This document shows, piece by piece, positions 28,132-36,757 of a stretch of DNA of 64,000 nucleotides. Made by a program: the position numbers and the translations under genes. Location of the stretch: positions 2,102,501 through 2,166,500 of the forward strand of contig NZ_CP012154.1 in assembly GCF_001187785.1 (NCBI RefSeq), written 5' to 3'. The stretch comes from Wenzhouxiangella marina. GTDB taxonomy: Bacteria; Pseudomonadota; Gammaproteobacteria; Xanthomonadales; Wenzhouxiangellaceae. Position 1 is the first letter of the stretch. Every line of letters starts with the position of its first letter. Below the pieces are notes generated by a model. The model worked only from the letters and a program-made list of their open reading frames with translations, was not told the origin of the DNA and made no database searches.

Positions 28132-30981
28132 TCATTCGAAGCGATCGGCGAAGATGGCCTCGGGTAGTGCGGACGGCGTGTCCAGAAAGCCCAGTGCCAG
28201 GGCCATCAACTGAGCTCGTACGCTCGCATCGACAATGCTCTCGAAGGGAAAGCCCAGATAGATGAGCCGTCGTTCCGGCACCCCTCCGGCGAACTGGATC
28301 GCCGCCCCGCCCGAACCGGTTCCGGCATAGTTCAGCGCCAGGCTCGCACCGGGCCCCGGGCTGATCCGATCCGGAAAACGGACATCGTAGACCTCGCTGC
28401 CATCATCGAAGTCGAATGCAGCCAGGGCCCCGAAAGCACTCCCGGCCACGCCGACGGCGCTGTAGCCATTGGCGTCATCACCGTCGTAGATGGCGTGCAG
28501 CTGATCGCTGAAGAAGCCCGGCCCGTTGCCCTGGGCGACCAGGTCCCAGCCGATCTCGGCGCCGGACACGAACAGGCGCCCACCGCCATCCATGAACTCG
28601 CTCACCCTGCTCTGCTCGACGGGATCGAAGCTCCGATCGGCCGTGCTCTCCTCGCCGGCGATCCAGACCAGTGTGTGATAGGAACTCGGATCGATCAGGC
28701 CATCGATCAGCTGCTGGTGATCGATACTGTCGAAGGCGCGACCGTGCGCTGCGATGGCTTCACCATGGGCAATCACGTAGTCGAAGGTGTTCATGCGTTC
28801 CAGCAAGCCCCGCTCGACCAGTCCCAGGGTCGGGATCGACCGGAGCAGATTGGCCGAGGAATCGATCCGATCGAAGCCATCCACGATCAGCACGGCCGGC
28901 AGACCCTCGGCGCTGGTGCGCACCGCCAGGGTTCGCGTCGGAAAGGACTCCCCCCCGGCGTTGTAGGCACTGACACGGAAATACTCCACCACGGCCGGCG
29001 CCACCTCGAGCTCGACCTCGGTGACCGCACCCAGGTCCAGACCCTCGTCGAAACCCTTGCCATCGGCCGAACGGTAGACGCGATAGCCCTCGGCCGGCCC
29101 ACCCAGCAAGCCATCGCCGGTGTCATGCGGTGATGCCTGCCAGCTCAGTCGAACCCGGGTAGCGCCCAGGGCTCGAACGCCGGGGGACTGCGGGGGTTCG
29201 GGCAGATGGACCGGGTTTTCGAAACCCTCGAGATGGTCGTGGTAGAAGTCCACGATGCCCTGGTAAACGGCCCGTGCCGCCAGATTGCGGAAACGGGGAT
29301 GCTTGAGCGAAACCGCATCGGCCAGGGTGTCGTGGAAGGCGATTTCGTGCAGGCTGGCCGGCATCTCGGGGTTGTGACTGGGATTGACCTCACCGAAGAA
29401 GTTGGTGAACTGGCCCCGGTCGGTCCAGTTCGGATCCCAGCCGGCACGAATGTCGTTGATCAACTGATCGTGGATCGCATTACGCAATTCGAGCCCTCCG
29501 GGCACGCCATCGAAGGGCCCGTTGAAGCCAGCGCTTGAATACGCGTAGGACGAGGTTCCCCGCCCGGGATCCGGGGCGTTCGTGTGCCAGGACACGTACA
29601 CCGAGCGACCGGCCTCCCAGCTCTCGTGCTCCCAGGCCGCGTAGCGTGGCATGGCGCTGACCGTGTTCGACGCCGCCCAGTCGCTCTTGCCCATGAAGCC
29701 GGCGAAATAGCGCCCCGATTCTTCCCAACGTGGGTAACCGCTGGTCGTGCCCGACTGATCATCGGGAAGATCCCCCATGCCGCCACCGAAACGCACCGCG
29801 TCCGCGATCACCCAGTCACCGTTCGAGCCGGTGGAATTGTGAATCTCCACCGAAGCGCTGGCCGGGTCGGTCCCGGCCGTGAAGTGAAAGCGGCCGATGT
29901 GCTTCCAGGTATAGCCATCCCGATTCTGGTCCTGGGTCCACTCGGTCTGGCCGCCGGAATGATGAATGGTGATCGACGCTGCCGCCGTGGTGGTCCCGCT
30001 GGGCGCCGGCCGGAACCAGACATAGACCGAATAGAAGCCGTCTTCGGGAATCGTCGGGGTAAAATGGGCGCTGGCCGTGGCTGGCCCGGCCACGCTGAGC
30101 ACCTGACGTTGCACGCCGCCATAGGCACCACCCACGCCGCTCAGCTCTGTCCAGCCGCCGCTGTCGCTGTAGCCCGGGTCGCCCTGATCGACGATGACCA
30201 TCTCGGTCTGCAGGTCCCGTTCGCGCACGGTATAGACCCGTGCGCCGGCGTTCCAGAGGTACTGGACCAGATACTGCAGCACGGCCTCGGCATTGGAGAG
30301 GTCCTCGACCAGGCCGTGGGTATTGCCACGCTGAGTGGCCCAGCGCCCGAGCACGTCACTGTAGTACCAGCCATGGCCCGGGCTCAGAAACACCGATGCA
30401 CCGCTCAGGGCGCCGACCGGCTGCCCCTGGCCTGGCGCAGGCACCAGCGCCGACAACATGGACTCGGCCATCGGCGGCTCGGGTTTGTCGAGCACGGGCG
30501 ACACCCGCAGAAACTCCGTCAGGGGGCGGGGCGGACCACCGGAGGAACGCTGAGCCTGCAAGTGCAGAGACTGCAATCCATCGACGCTCTCGACGAGTCC
30601 CGAGATCCAGCGTGCGATGCGATCCAGGGCGACATCGTCGAGCTGATCATCGAGAAAGGCATCCGGCAGCTCCAGCACCACCGCCCCCCGCCCGAGATCG
30701 ACCTCGGCCGAAACGAGCCGAACGGCCTCCGGCAGGATCGAGCGGAACCCCGCCGCGCGCTCGACCGGCCCCGGACCGGCCAGCTGTTGCTCCAAAAGGG
30801 CCCGAAGCCGAGCCTCGGGTGAACCTGAGGCAGGCGTGCTCATCTCGGGCCAATGATCACGCCCGGCCGCGTCGATCCAGAGCAATGGACCACCCGCCTG
30901 GGCCAGGCTGAAGGTAAGTAGAAACAGGAGGGCCAAGCCCAGTCGGCTCGACATCGGGATCGGATTCGCAGCTGACTTCAT
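28132..30981 (-). CDS. Large secreted amidase-like protein with golvesin-type and Fn3-like domains
   Basis: This 949-aa protein has a signal peptide (hydrophobic stretch about 12-28 ending AQAGG). Around residues 215-275 it has a segment like N-acetylmuramoyl-L-alanine amidases (VFLSPGHGWYY, TVRERD). A golvesin/Xly-type beta domain follows (HFTPTIPEDGFYSVYVWFRP), then the rest of the amidase-like part (SVYVSWHTNA, LHEIAFHD), a fibronectin-III-like domain, and a DUF4350-like C-terminal domain. It ends in IFADRFE. The His/Glu zinc ligands look plausible but I cannot align them. The start at 30981 is chosen for the signal peptide; ATG 30954 is possible. Confidence 0.75.
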   Translation of the reverse strand: MKSAANPIPMSSRLGLALLFLLTFSLAQAGGPLLWIDAAGRDHWPEMSTPASGSPEARLRALLEQQLAGPGPVERAAGFRSILPEAVRLVSAEVDLGRGAVVLELPDAFLDDQLDDVALDRIARWISGLVESVDGLQSLHLQAQRSSGGPPRPLTEFLRVSPVLDKPEPPMAESMLSALVPAPGQGQPVGALSGASVFLSPGHGWYYSDVLGRWATQRGNTHGLVEDLSNAEAVLQYLVQYLWNAGARVYTVRERDLQTEMVIVDQGDPGYSDSGGWTELSGVGGAYGGVQRQVLSVAGPATASAHFTPTIPEDGFYSVYVWFRPAPSGTTTAAASITIHHSGGQTEWTQDQNRDGYTWKHIGRFHFTAGTDPASASVEIHNSTGSNGDWVIADAVRFGGGMGDLPDDQSGTTSGYPRWEESGRYFAGFMGKSDWAASNTVSAMPRYAAWEHESWEAGRSVYVSWHTNAPDPGRGTSSYAYSSAGFNGPFDGVPGGLELRNAIHDQLINDIRAGWDPNWTDRGQFTNFFGEVNPSHNPEMPASLHEIAFHDTLADAVSLKHPRFRNLAARAVYQGIVDFYHDHLEGFENPVHLPEPPQSPGVRALGATRVRLSWQASPHDTGDGLLGGPAEGYRVYRSADGKGFDEGLDLGAVTEVELEVAPAVVEYFRVSAYNAGGESFPTRTLAVRTSAEGLPAVLIVDGFDRIDSSANLLRSIPTLGLVERGLLERMNTFDYVIAHGEAIAAHGRAFDSIDHQQLIDGLIDPSSYHTLVWIAGEESTADRSFDPVEQSRVSEFMDGGGRLFVSGAEIGWDLVAQGNGPGFFSDQLHAIYDGDDANGYSAVGVAGSAFGALAAFDFDDGSEVYDVRFPDRISPGPGASLALNYAGTGSGGAAIQFAGGVPERRLIYLGFPFESIVDASVRAQLMALALGFLDTPSALPEAIFADRFE

Positions 30982-31192
30982 GTCGATTCCATGCGCTTCA
31001 TCGGCATGAGACGAGCTTACTAGAGAGCCTCTGAACAAGTCTACGCGGGCGGGACGCCAGGCGAACACATCCTGTCCAGTTCGATCTCGAAAGCCGTCAC
31101 GCACCAGATGCAAACTGCACGTCTGCTGCGGCTTTCCTGCTACATTGCAAGACTTGGCGTTCCACCCACATCAGGCAGTAGCGGAGGCAGAC

Positions 31193-31468
31193 ATGAGAGC
31201 TTTCATCTTTCTGGTCGGCTTGGCCATGTCCACGCCCATCATGGCGCTGGACTGCACGGAATCGGTCCGTTTCGGCAACAAACTGGTACGCGTCGGCGAC
31301 AGCGAGCGGCGGACCGTCGAGAGCAAACGACCGGACCGACGAGTGCCATTGCAGTATCCGAATGGGGGCTCGGCCGGAATCCGACTCGACTACCACGAGT
31401 ACGGCCGGACGGTGCATGTCTATATCGGCGCGGGCGTGGTCAGCCGGATCTGTATCTTGAGGGATTGA
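31193..31468 (+). CDS. DUF2845 family secreted protein
   Basis: This 91-aa protein has a signal peptide (MRAFIFLVGLAMSTPIMA) and the DUF2845 features CTESVRFGNKLVRVGDS and a C-terminal cysteine (SRICILRD), which probably pairs with the first. The start at 31193 has GGAGG 6 bases upstream. Function unknown; the family is common in gammaproteobacterial periplasms. Confidence 0.8.
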   Translation: MRAFIFLVGLAMSTPIMALDCTESVRFGNKLVRVGDSERRTVESKRPDRRVPLQYPNGGSAGIRLDYHEYGRTVHVYIGAGVVSRICILRD

Positions 31469-31481
31469 GAGGGGAGTTGGC

Positions 31482-31514
31482 TTGAACAGGGGTTCTTGGC
31501 CGCGATCCCCCTCC
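31482..31514 (+). repeat. Copy A of the degenerate tRNA-end-like repeat
   Basis: The stretch 31482-31514 matches 31649-31682 almost base for base (shared core GCCGCGATCCCCCTCC). The second copy runs into the tRNA-Ser(UGA) palindrome. In copy A the following bases (CAATAAGAAGCCCGC) also resemble the palindrome arm, but the tRNA itself is absent, so this looks like a decayed duplicate. Confidence 0.6.
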
Positions 31515-31573
31515 GCGATCAATAAGAAGCCCGCGCGAGGGCCTCGACACGCATCGCGAAATCCCGAAGGGGT

Positions 31574-31650
31574 GGGATTGCTGCGCCGCCTGCGGCGGCT
31601 TGTCCTTCGGACTGGCGCTGCGCGCCAGCGAGCTCGCCTGCGGCTCGGTT
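31574..31650 (+). repeat. 77-bp dispersed repeat, copy 1
   Basis: This GC-rich stretch begins GGGATTGCTGCGCCGCC, ends GCTCGGTT, and is matched over its full 77 bases with few changes at 32612-32688. Each copy lies on the 3' side of one of the two tRNA-Ser genes. Internal short palindromes (CGCCGCCTGCGGCGG) would fold in RNA. No coding content is apparent. Confidence 0.75.
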
Positions 31651-31674
31651 CGAACACGGGTTCTCAGCCGCGAT

Positions 31675-31738
31675 CCCCCTCCACCAGGCAATAAAAAGCC
31701 CGCACTGGGCGGGCTCTTTTATTGCCTGGTGGAGGGGG
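31675..31738 (-). terminator. Terminator palindrome extending into tRNA-Ser(UGA)
   Basis: On the minus strand the tRNA gene is followed by a GCCCGC/GCGGGC hairpin with a T-tract, a standard terminator. The stem does not stop there: 31675-31703 pairs with 31709-31738 over 29 bp with one bulged C, around a 5-nt loop. The outer arm includes the tRNA's CCA end and the 3' strand of its acceptor stem. Confidence 0.85.
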
Positions 31739-31816
31739 TGGGATTCGAACCCACGAAGGGCTTTCACCCTTGCTGGTTTTCAAGACCAGTGCATTCAACC
31801 GCTCTGCCACCCCTCC
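31727..31816 (-). tRNA. tRNA-Ser(UGA)
   Basis: This 90-nt class II tRNA has a 7-bp acceptor GGAGGGG/CCCCTCC, an encoded CCA, anticodon loop CTTGAAA (anticodon TGA) on a CTGGT/ACCAG stem, a long variable arm and a T-arm GTGGG-TTCGAAT-CCCAC. A TAGAAT -10-like element lies at 31838-31833 upstream on the minus strand. The region 31817-31934 between this gene and msrA shows nothing else. Confidence 0.97.
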
Positions 31817-31934
31817 GGTGAACAGGGTTGGCATTCTAATACGGATGTGGCGGATTAACTAGGGCCAGATTCCCGTCAGTCTGCATCCACACTCCTCGTG
31901 CTTAAATCGGGTTCTCGATCAATGGAGTAGTTCG

Positions 31935-32444
31935 ATGACACAGGAACGCGCAGTGCTGGCGGGTGGTTGCTTCTGGGGCATGCAGGACCTGATCCGCAAG
32001 CTGCCGGGAGTGGTGTCGACCCGGGTCGGTTACACCGGTGGCGACGTCCCGAATGCCACCTACCGCAATCACGGCACCCACGCCGAAGGAATCGAGATCC
32101 TGTTCGACCCCGAACGCATTTCCTACCGACGGATCCTGGAGTACTTCTTCCAGATCCATGACCCTACCACCCTGAACCGTCAGGGCAACGACGTCGGTCT
32201 GTCCTACCGCTCGGCGATCTACTACGTCGATGAGGCCCAGAAACAGACCGCCCTGGACACCATCGCCGATGTCGAAGCCAGCGGGCTATGGCCCGGCAAG
32301 GTCGTGACCGAAGTCGAGCCCGTCGGGGATTTCTGGGAGGCCGAGCCCGAGCATCAGGACTATCTGGAACGGTATCCGAATGGGTATACCTGCCATTTCC
32401 CGAGGCCGGGCTGGGTGTTGCCCAAAAAGACCGTGGCGTCGTGA
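31935..32444 (+). CDS. msrA: Peptide-methionine (S)-S-oxide reductase
   Basis: This 169-aa protein has the MsrA active-site GGCFWGMQ at residues 10-17 and the conserved [16 protein letters not shown] and [12 protein letters not shown] segments. It reduces methionine-S-sulfoxide in proteins using thioredoxin. The usual second recycling cysteine near the C-terminus is not obvious; the only later cysteine is in YTCHFPRP. The gene sits alone between the two tRNA-Ser genes. Confidence 0.95.
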   Translation: MTQERAVLAGGCFWGMQDLIRKLPGVVSTRVGYTGGDVPNATYRNHGTHAEGIEILFDPERISYRRILEYFFQIHDPTTLNRQGNDVGLSYRSAIYYVDEAQKQTALDTIADVEASGLWPGKVVTEVEPVGDFWEAEPEHQDYLERYPNGYTCHFPRPGWVLPKKTVAS

Positions 32445-32786
32445 ATGACCCGTTCGGGTTTTGCGGGTAGCGAAAAGACTGAGAGTCCTGGATTGCTGTT
32501 GCTTCGCTTCAACCAGTTCGCCCTTGGCTCTGTTCGTCACCGAGGAAAACTGAAACAAGGGATTGCTGCGCCGTCTGCGGCTCCGTTCGGCATCGGGGAA
32601 AACTGGGACACGGGATTGCTGCGCCGCCTGCGGCGGCTTGTCCTTCGGACTGTCGCTGCGCTCCAGCGAGCTCGCCTTTGGCTCGGTTGACTGCGCGCCT
32701 TCGGCGCTTGCCCTACGCTGACGCTACGGGTTGCTCTGGTCGCTTCGCTCCCGGCGCATCGTCCTCGCGTTGCTCGGTTCGAACAT
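32445..32786 (+). repeat. Repeat-rich intergenic stretch with 77-bp repeat copy 2
   Basis: No gene is apparent. The full second copy of the 77-bp repeat is at 32612-32688 and a partial copy (GGGATTGCTGCGCCGTCTGCGG) starts at 32559. A more decayed one (GGATTGCTGTTGCTTCGC) lies near 32493. The rest is short GC palindromes such as GCGCCTTCGGCGC. It ends in GGTTCGAAC just before the tRNA-Ser(GGA) palindrome. Confidence 0.65.
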
Positions 32787-32919
<133 letters not shown>

Positions 32920-32949
<30 letters not shown>

Positions 32950-33345
32950 AAAAACCTGGCACTGCTTGCACTACTGGCTCGAACCTCTGGTCTACTTCGA
33001 GGGCGAGCCTATCAAACCAATCATGTCCCCGGTGCGGTTTTCGAGCCGCGCAGCGGGGAGAAAGAAGCGCCGGGGACATTCCTCAGCAGGAGCCCGTTCG
33101 ACCACTCCGGCACCTCTCCAAAACCTGGCACTGCTTGTACTACTGGCTCGAACCTCTGGTCTACTTCGAGGACGAGCCTATCAAACCAATCATGTCCCCG
33201 GTGCGGTTTTCGAGCCGCGCAGCGGGGAGAAAGAAGCGCCGGGGGACATTCCTCAGCAGGAGCCCGTTCGACCACTCCGGCACCTCTCCAAAAACCTGGC
33301 ACTGCTTTTGCTACTGGCTCCGACTTCTGGTCATCACGAGGGCAA
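32920..33345 (-). repeat. 170-bp tandem repeats each starting with a tRNA-Ser 5' fragment
   Basis: Units begin at 32920, 33090 and 33260, exactly 170 bases apart. The first two are complete and nearly identical; the third decays after about 85 bases. Each contains the first 30 nt of tRNA-Ser(GGA) (acceptor 5' strand, D-arm, three bases of the anticodon stem) plus about 140 bases of its upstream flank. In units 2 and 3 the fragment is joined to CTGCTGAGG instead of the rest of the tRNA. Each complete unit also has the inverted repeat ATGTCCCCGG / CCGGGGACAT (33023-33032 and 33070-33079 in unit 1; one extra G in unit 2). From 33346 to 33452 I see nothing definite. Confidence 0.9.
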
Positions 33346-33452
33346 AACCAGGCAAGCCGCGCATTGTAAACCAGGAGGGATCGCCCTGCCAACGTCTGTG
33401 GCATGTGGCCAGGCCTTCCGTCACCGAAAAATCCGATTCTCGGGTTTTGAGA

Positions 33453-33472
33453 AACTGTAAATTAATATAGTA
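33453..33472. promoter_or_regulatory. LexA (SOS) box upstream of imuA
   Basis: AACTGTAAATTAATATAGTA keeps the CTGTA left half and a TAGTA right half of the gammaproteobacterial LexA consensus with the correct 20-base length. It lies 53 bases upstream of the imuA start in an AT-rich promoter-like stretch, so imuAB should be induced by DNA damage. Confidence 0.8.
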
Positions 33473-33525
33473 TCCGTTCCCCGGGGATATCGCTCCGGGT
33501 CAGATCAGCACAGCGGAGACATGTC

Positions 33526-34236
33526 ATGCATCCATCCACCAGCACCGCCCCTCTGGAACAATTATTGAGCAGCCGATCCGACCTCTGGCGAGGCCAGCGT
33601 CGCCCGGTCGATGCACGAATCTCCAGCGGGCGGGCCGACCTGGACGCCTGGCTGCCCGCCGGCGGTTGGCCCAGCGGCCGCCTGATCGAGTTCCAGCCGG
33701 ATCATTTCGGACTGGGAGAACTCGAGCTGCTGCTGCCCATGATGGCCCAGCAGACGCGTCAGGGACAGCCGATCATTCTGGCCGCGCCGCCGATGATCCC
33801 CTGTCCCCAGCGTCTGGCACGTAGCGGAGTGGCGCTGGACAAGCTGGTCGTGGTGCGTCGCCCCGAGCAGGCCTTCTGGGCCGCCGAGCAAAGCCTGAAG
33901 AGCGGCCTGTGCGGGATGGTGATGGTCTGGCCGCCGCGCGGTCGCGTGCAGCCGCGCGCGCTCCGGCGCCTGCAGCTGTCGGCGGAACAGGGCGCAGCCC
34001 CTGCCTTCATCTGCTACCGACCGGGCCAGCAGCCACCGCCTTCGCTGGCGACCCTGCGGCTGGCCATCCATCCCGGCCCGGAACTCGAGTTGCTGCGCGG
34101 TGCGCCCGAGCCTGGACGACGTTTCCAGATCGGCCGCAGCAATGTGGTCAGCCTCCGGCTCAGAACACGCCAGCCCCTGCGAGCGCGCGCCGGCATTGCA
34201 TCACCGATGAATCAGCTCCAGCAGGCGCAGACCTGA
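33526..34236 (+). CDS. imuA: SOS mutagenesis protein ImuA
   Basis: This 236-aa RecA-like/SulA-like protein is the partner of ImuB in the damage-induced mutasome. Visible features include GRADLDAWLPAGGWPSGRLIEF near residues 35-57 and the region MVMVWPPRGRVQPRALRRL. No Walker A is expected. The start at 33526 has GGAG 8 bases upstream; a nearby ATG at 33521 opens a frame that soon closes. The gene is followed 13 bases later by imuB and preceded by a LexA box. Confidence 0.9.
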   Translation: MHPSTSTAPLEQLLSSRSDLWRGQRRPVDARISSGRADLDAWLPAGGWPSGRLIEFQPDHFGLGELELLLPMMAQQTRQGQPIILAAPPMIPCPQRLARSGVALDKLVVVRRPEQAFWAAEQSLKSGLCGMVMVWPPRGRVQPRALRRLQLSAEQGAAPAFICYRPGQQPPPSLATLRLAIHPGPELELLRGAPEPGRRFQIGRSNVVSLRLRTRQPLRARAGIASPMNQLQQAQT

Positions 34237-34249
34237 GCTCGAACTGCCG

Positions 34250-35674
34250 ATGCCTTCGAGTCGCCTCACGCTCTGGGCAGGCCTGCACTGCCCGCGGCTG
34301 CCGCTGGATGCGGTCTGGCGATGGGAAGCGCAGGACGGACCGATCGCGGTGCATGAACACGTCCGTGGACAAGCCCGAATCCTGCAGGCCGATGCCCAGG
34401 CTCGACGGCATGGCGTACGGCCGGGCCAGGGGTTGAGCCAGGCGCTGGCCCTGCTGCCTTCGCTGCCTAGCCGGCCGCGCTGCCGTCAAAGCGAACAGCG
34501 GGCGCTGGAACAGATTGCACTGGTCGCCTATCAGCACAGCCATCAGGTCAGCCTGGCGCCGCCGGACACGGTGCTGCTGGAAGTCGGCGGCAGCCGGCGG
34601 CTTCACGGGGGCATCGCGCCCCTGCTCGATCAGCTGGCCGACACCCTGTCCGAGCAAGGCTTCAGTATCCGAATCGGACTGGCGCCGGTGCCTACGGCCG
34701 CCTGCCTGATGGCCCGTCTGGGGCGGCGCTGCAGCAAGCTCGAGACCCTGCGCCATGAGCTCCCCGGTCTGCCCATCGATGTCCTGCCCCTGAGTGCCGA
34801 GCAATCCCGCGCCCTGGAAGCTTGCGGGCTGCGCACGCTCGAGGAGCTTTATGCTCTGCCCGCGGCCCAGCGTGCCCGGCGCTTCGGCACCGGACTGAAT
34901 CTTTACCTCGATCGACTCGAAGGACGCCTGGACACGCCGCTGGCACAGTGGAAGCCCCCGGAGCGCTTCGAGCTGGGCCTGGAACTGCCGGTGGCCACGC
35001 ACGATCGCCAGGCCTTGATGTTCATCTTCAAACGAGCGCTGGATTCGCTCGGCCATTGGCTGGAGCTGCGGGACCAGCGACTGACCCGACTGCATGCCTG
35101 CCTGGGGCGTGAAGATGGCGGCCCGGACTGCCGTTTCGACATCGGTCTGGCCCGGCCCGCTTTCGATCGGGCTCGCATGCTCGAGCTCATCGAACTGAAG
35201 CTCGAGGCGCTGCAGCTCGGCGGTGACATCGACTCGCTCCGGCTTCGCGCCGAGAGCACCAGCGAGCATCGCCCGGCACAGGCCGATCTGCTCGGCGGCG
35301 GCAATCGAAGCGATGCCTGGCCGGCCTTGCTCGATCGTCTGGGCGCTCGCCTGGGCGAGGACGGTCTGGCCAGTCTGGCGCCGAGATCCGATCATCGACC
35401 CGAGCAATCCTGGCAATGGGTCGCTCCCGGCACGTCCCGACCCTGTCAGGAAACCCGCCCCCGACCCAGCTGGCTGCTGCCGGCGCCCCAGCCCTGTCAG
35501 CGCGAGCGCCTGGTTCTGGAGGAAGGCCCCGAACGCATCGAAGCCGGCTGGTGGGATGGCCAGGACTGCAAGCGGGACTACTGGATCGCACGCGACCGTC
35601 AGGGGCGCCGCCTCTGGGTCTTCCGCGAACATAGCCCGCGCAGCGGCTGGTTCATCCACGGTCTGTTCGGCTGA
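34250..35674 (+). CDS. imuB: Y-family polymerase-like protein ImuB
   Basis: This 474-aa member of the DNA polymerase Y family has a fingers/palm-like region, the little-finger domain, and a C-terminal part with WWDGQDCKRDYWIARDRQG that is typical of ImuB. ImuB proteins lack the catalytic acidic residues and act as adaptors between the beta clamp, ImuA and the DnaE2 (ImuC) polymerase. No imuC/dnaE2 follows; the next gene is a response regulator. Confidence 0.9.
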   Translation: MPSSRLTLWAGLHCPRLPLDAVWRWEAQDGPIAVHEHVRGQARILQADAQARRHGVRPGQGLSQALALLPSLPSRPRCRQSEQRALEQIALVAYQHSHQVSLAPPDTVLLEVGGSRRLHGGIAPLLDQLADTLSEQGFSIRIGLAPVPTAACLMARLGRRCSKLETLRHELPGLPIDVLPLSAEQSRALEACGLRTLEELYALPAAQRARRFGTGLNLYLDRLEGRLDTPLAQWKPPERFELGLELPVATHDRQALMFIFKRALDSLGHWLELRDQRLTRLHACLGREDGGPDCRFDIGLARPAFDRARMLELIELKLEALQLGGDIDSLRLRAESTSEHRPAQADLLGGGNRSDAWPALLDRLGARLGEDGLASLAPRSDHRPEQSWQWVAPGTSRPCQETRPRPSWLLPAPQPCQRERLVLEEGPERIEAGWWDGQDCKRDYWIARDRQGRRLWVFREHSPRSGWFIHGLFG

Positions 35675-35833
35675 GCGCCCGTGAAACGGACGGGCGGTGG
35701 CGTTTCTCCGACCGAGGCCGCTTGCAGTTATCGATGCGATGACCGACAATCGAAAACAAGTACCATTTCATGGTATTTGCGCGGTCGGGGGAGATGGCCG
35801 CATGTCATACAGGGACGACCGGGACCGCGGACC

Positions 35834-36757
35834 ATGCTGGAAGCGAGCAAACAGTCACCACCGACTCGACGTGTCCTGTTCGTGGATGATTCCCGTCTCA
35901 TGCGTTACGCCGGCAGCAAATTCCTTTCCGGCGTCTGCGATCTGGTGATGGCGGAGAACGGCGAAGAAGCCTGGCAGCGCCTGAATCAGGATCCCGACAT
36001 CGAACTGATCTTCACCGACCTGATGATGCCGGTGATGGATGGCAACGAACTGATTCGCACCATCCGCGCCTGCCCGGACCGCCGCATCAAGCAATTGCCC
36101 ATCCTGGTCGTGACCGGCAACGAGGAATCGAATGCCCGGGCGCTGGCGCTGGATGCCGGCGCCACCGCGTTCATCTCCAAGCCCTTCAGCGCCGATGATC
36201 TGACCGGCGCCCTGCGCGTTCATCTGGAAGGCGAAATGCCGGATGCCCGCCTGGTCACGCACGACGCCGATTACCCGCCCGAGTCCGGCCTGCTCAACAA
36301 TGTGCCGGAGCCGGAGTACTACTACCTGCGCATCGAGCAGGCCTTCAGCTTCCATCGCCGCCAGAACCTGGATCTGGCCCTGATGCACGTCAAACTGAAC
36401 AATTATCGTGACCTCAGGAAGCAGCACGGCAACGCCTGGGCTGAATCCGTGATGCGGAACCTGCGCTATTTCCTGCACCGGGAATTGCGCCAGGAAGACT
36501 CGCTCCACCGCACCTCGGACGATCTCTACAGCGTGATCCTGATGGGCACTCACAAGCCCGGCGCTCGCTATCTGGTCAGCCGCCTGCGGCGTGCTCTGGC
36601 CGGCGCACGCGTCCGTTTCGCCAGCCAGGACGTCGAATTGTCGGTCCGGTTCGGCATCCAGTTCCCCGACCTGAACAGCGAGGAGTCCCCCGCCCGGATG
36701 CTGTCGGCGGCGCACGCCCTGTTCGATCTCAACGGCAACGTCGCACGGATTCGCTGA
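35834..36757 (+). CDS. Response regulator with a degenerate GGDEF-like domain
   Basis: This 307-aa protein has a CheY-like receiver (residues about 12-130; acidic pair Asp18-Asp19, phosphoacceptor Asp62 in TDLMMPVMDG, Thr94, Lys116) and a C-terminal domain of the diguanylate cyclase fold. Where GGDEF should stand there is TSDDLY (about 227-232), so cyclase activity is unlikely and it may be a c-di-GMP or protein-binding output. The start at 35834 follows 159 non-coding bases after imuB. The last 29 bases overlap the convergent hom gene. Confidence 0.85.
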   Translation: MLEASKQSPPTRRVLFVDDSRLMRYAGSKFLSGVCDLVMAENGEEAWQRLNQDPDIELIFTDLMMPVMDGNELIRTIRACPDRRIKQLPILVVTGNEESNARALALDAGATAFISKPFSADDLTGALRVHLEGEMPDARLVTHDADYPPESGLLNNVPEPEYYYLRIEQAFSFHRRQNLDLALMHVKLNNYRDLRKQHGNAWAESVMRNLRYFLHRELRQEDSLHRTSDDLYSVILMGTHKPGARYLVSRLRRALAGARVRFASQDVELSVRFGIQFPDLNSEESPARMLSAAHALFDLNGNVARIR

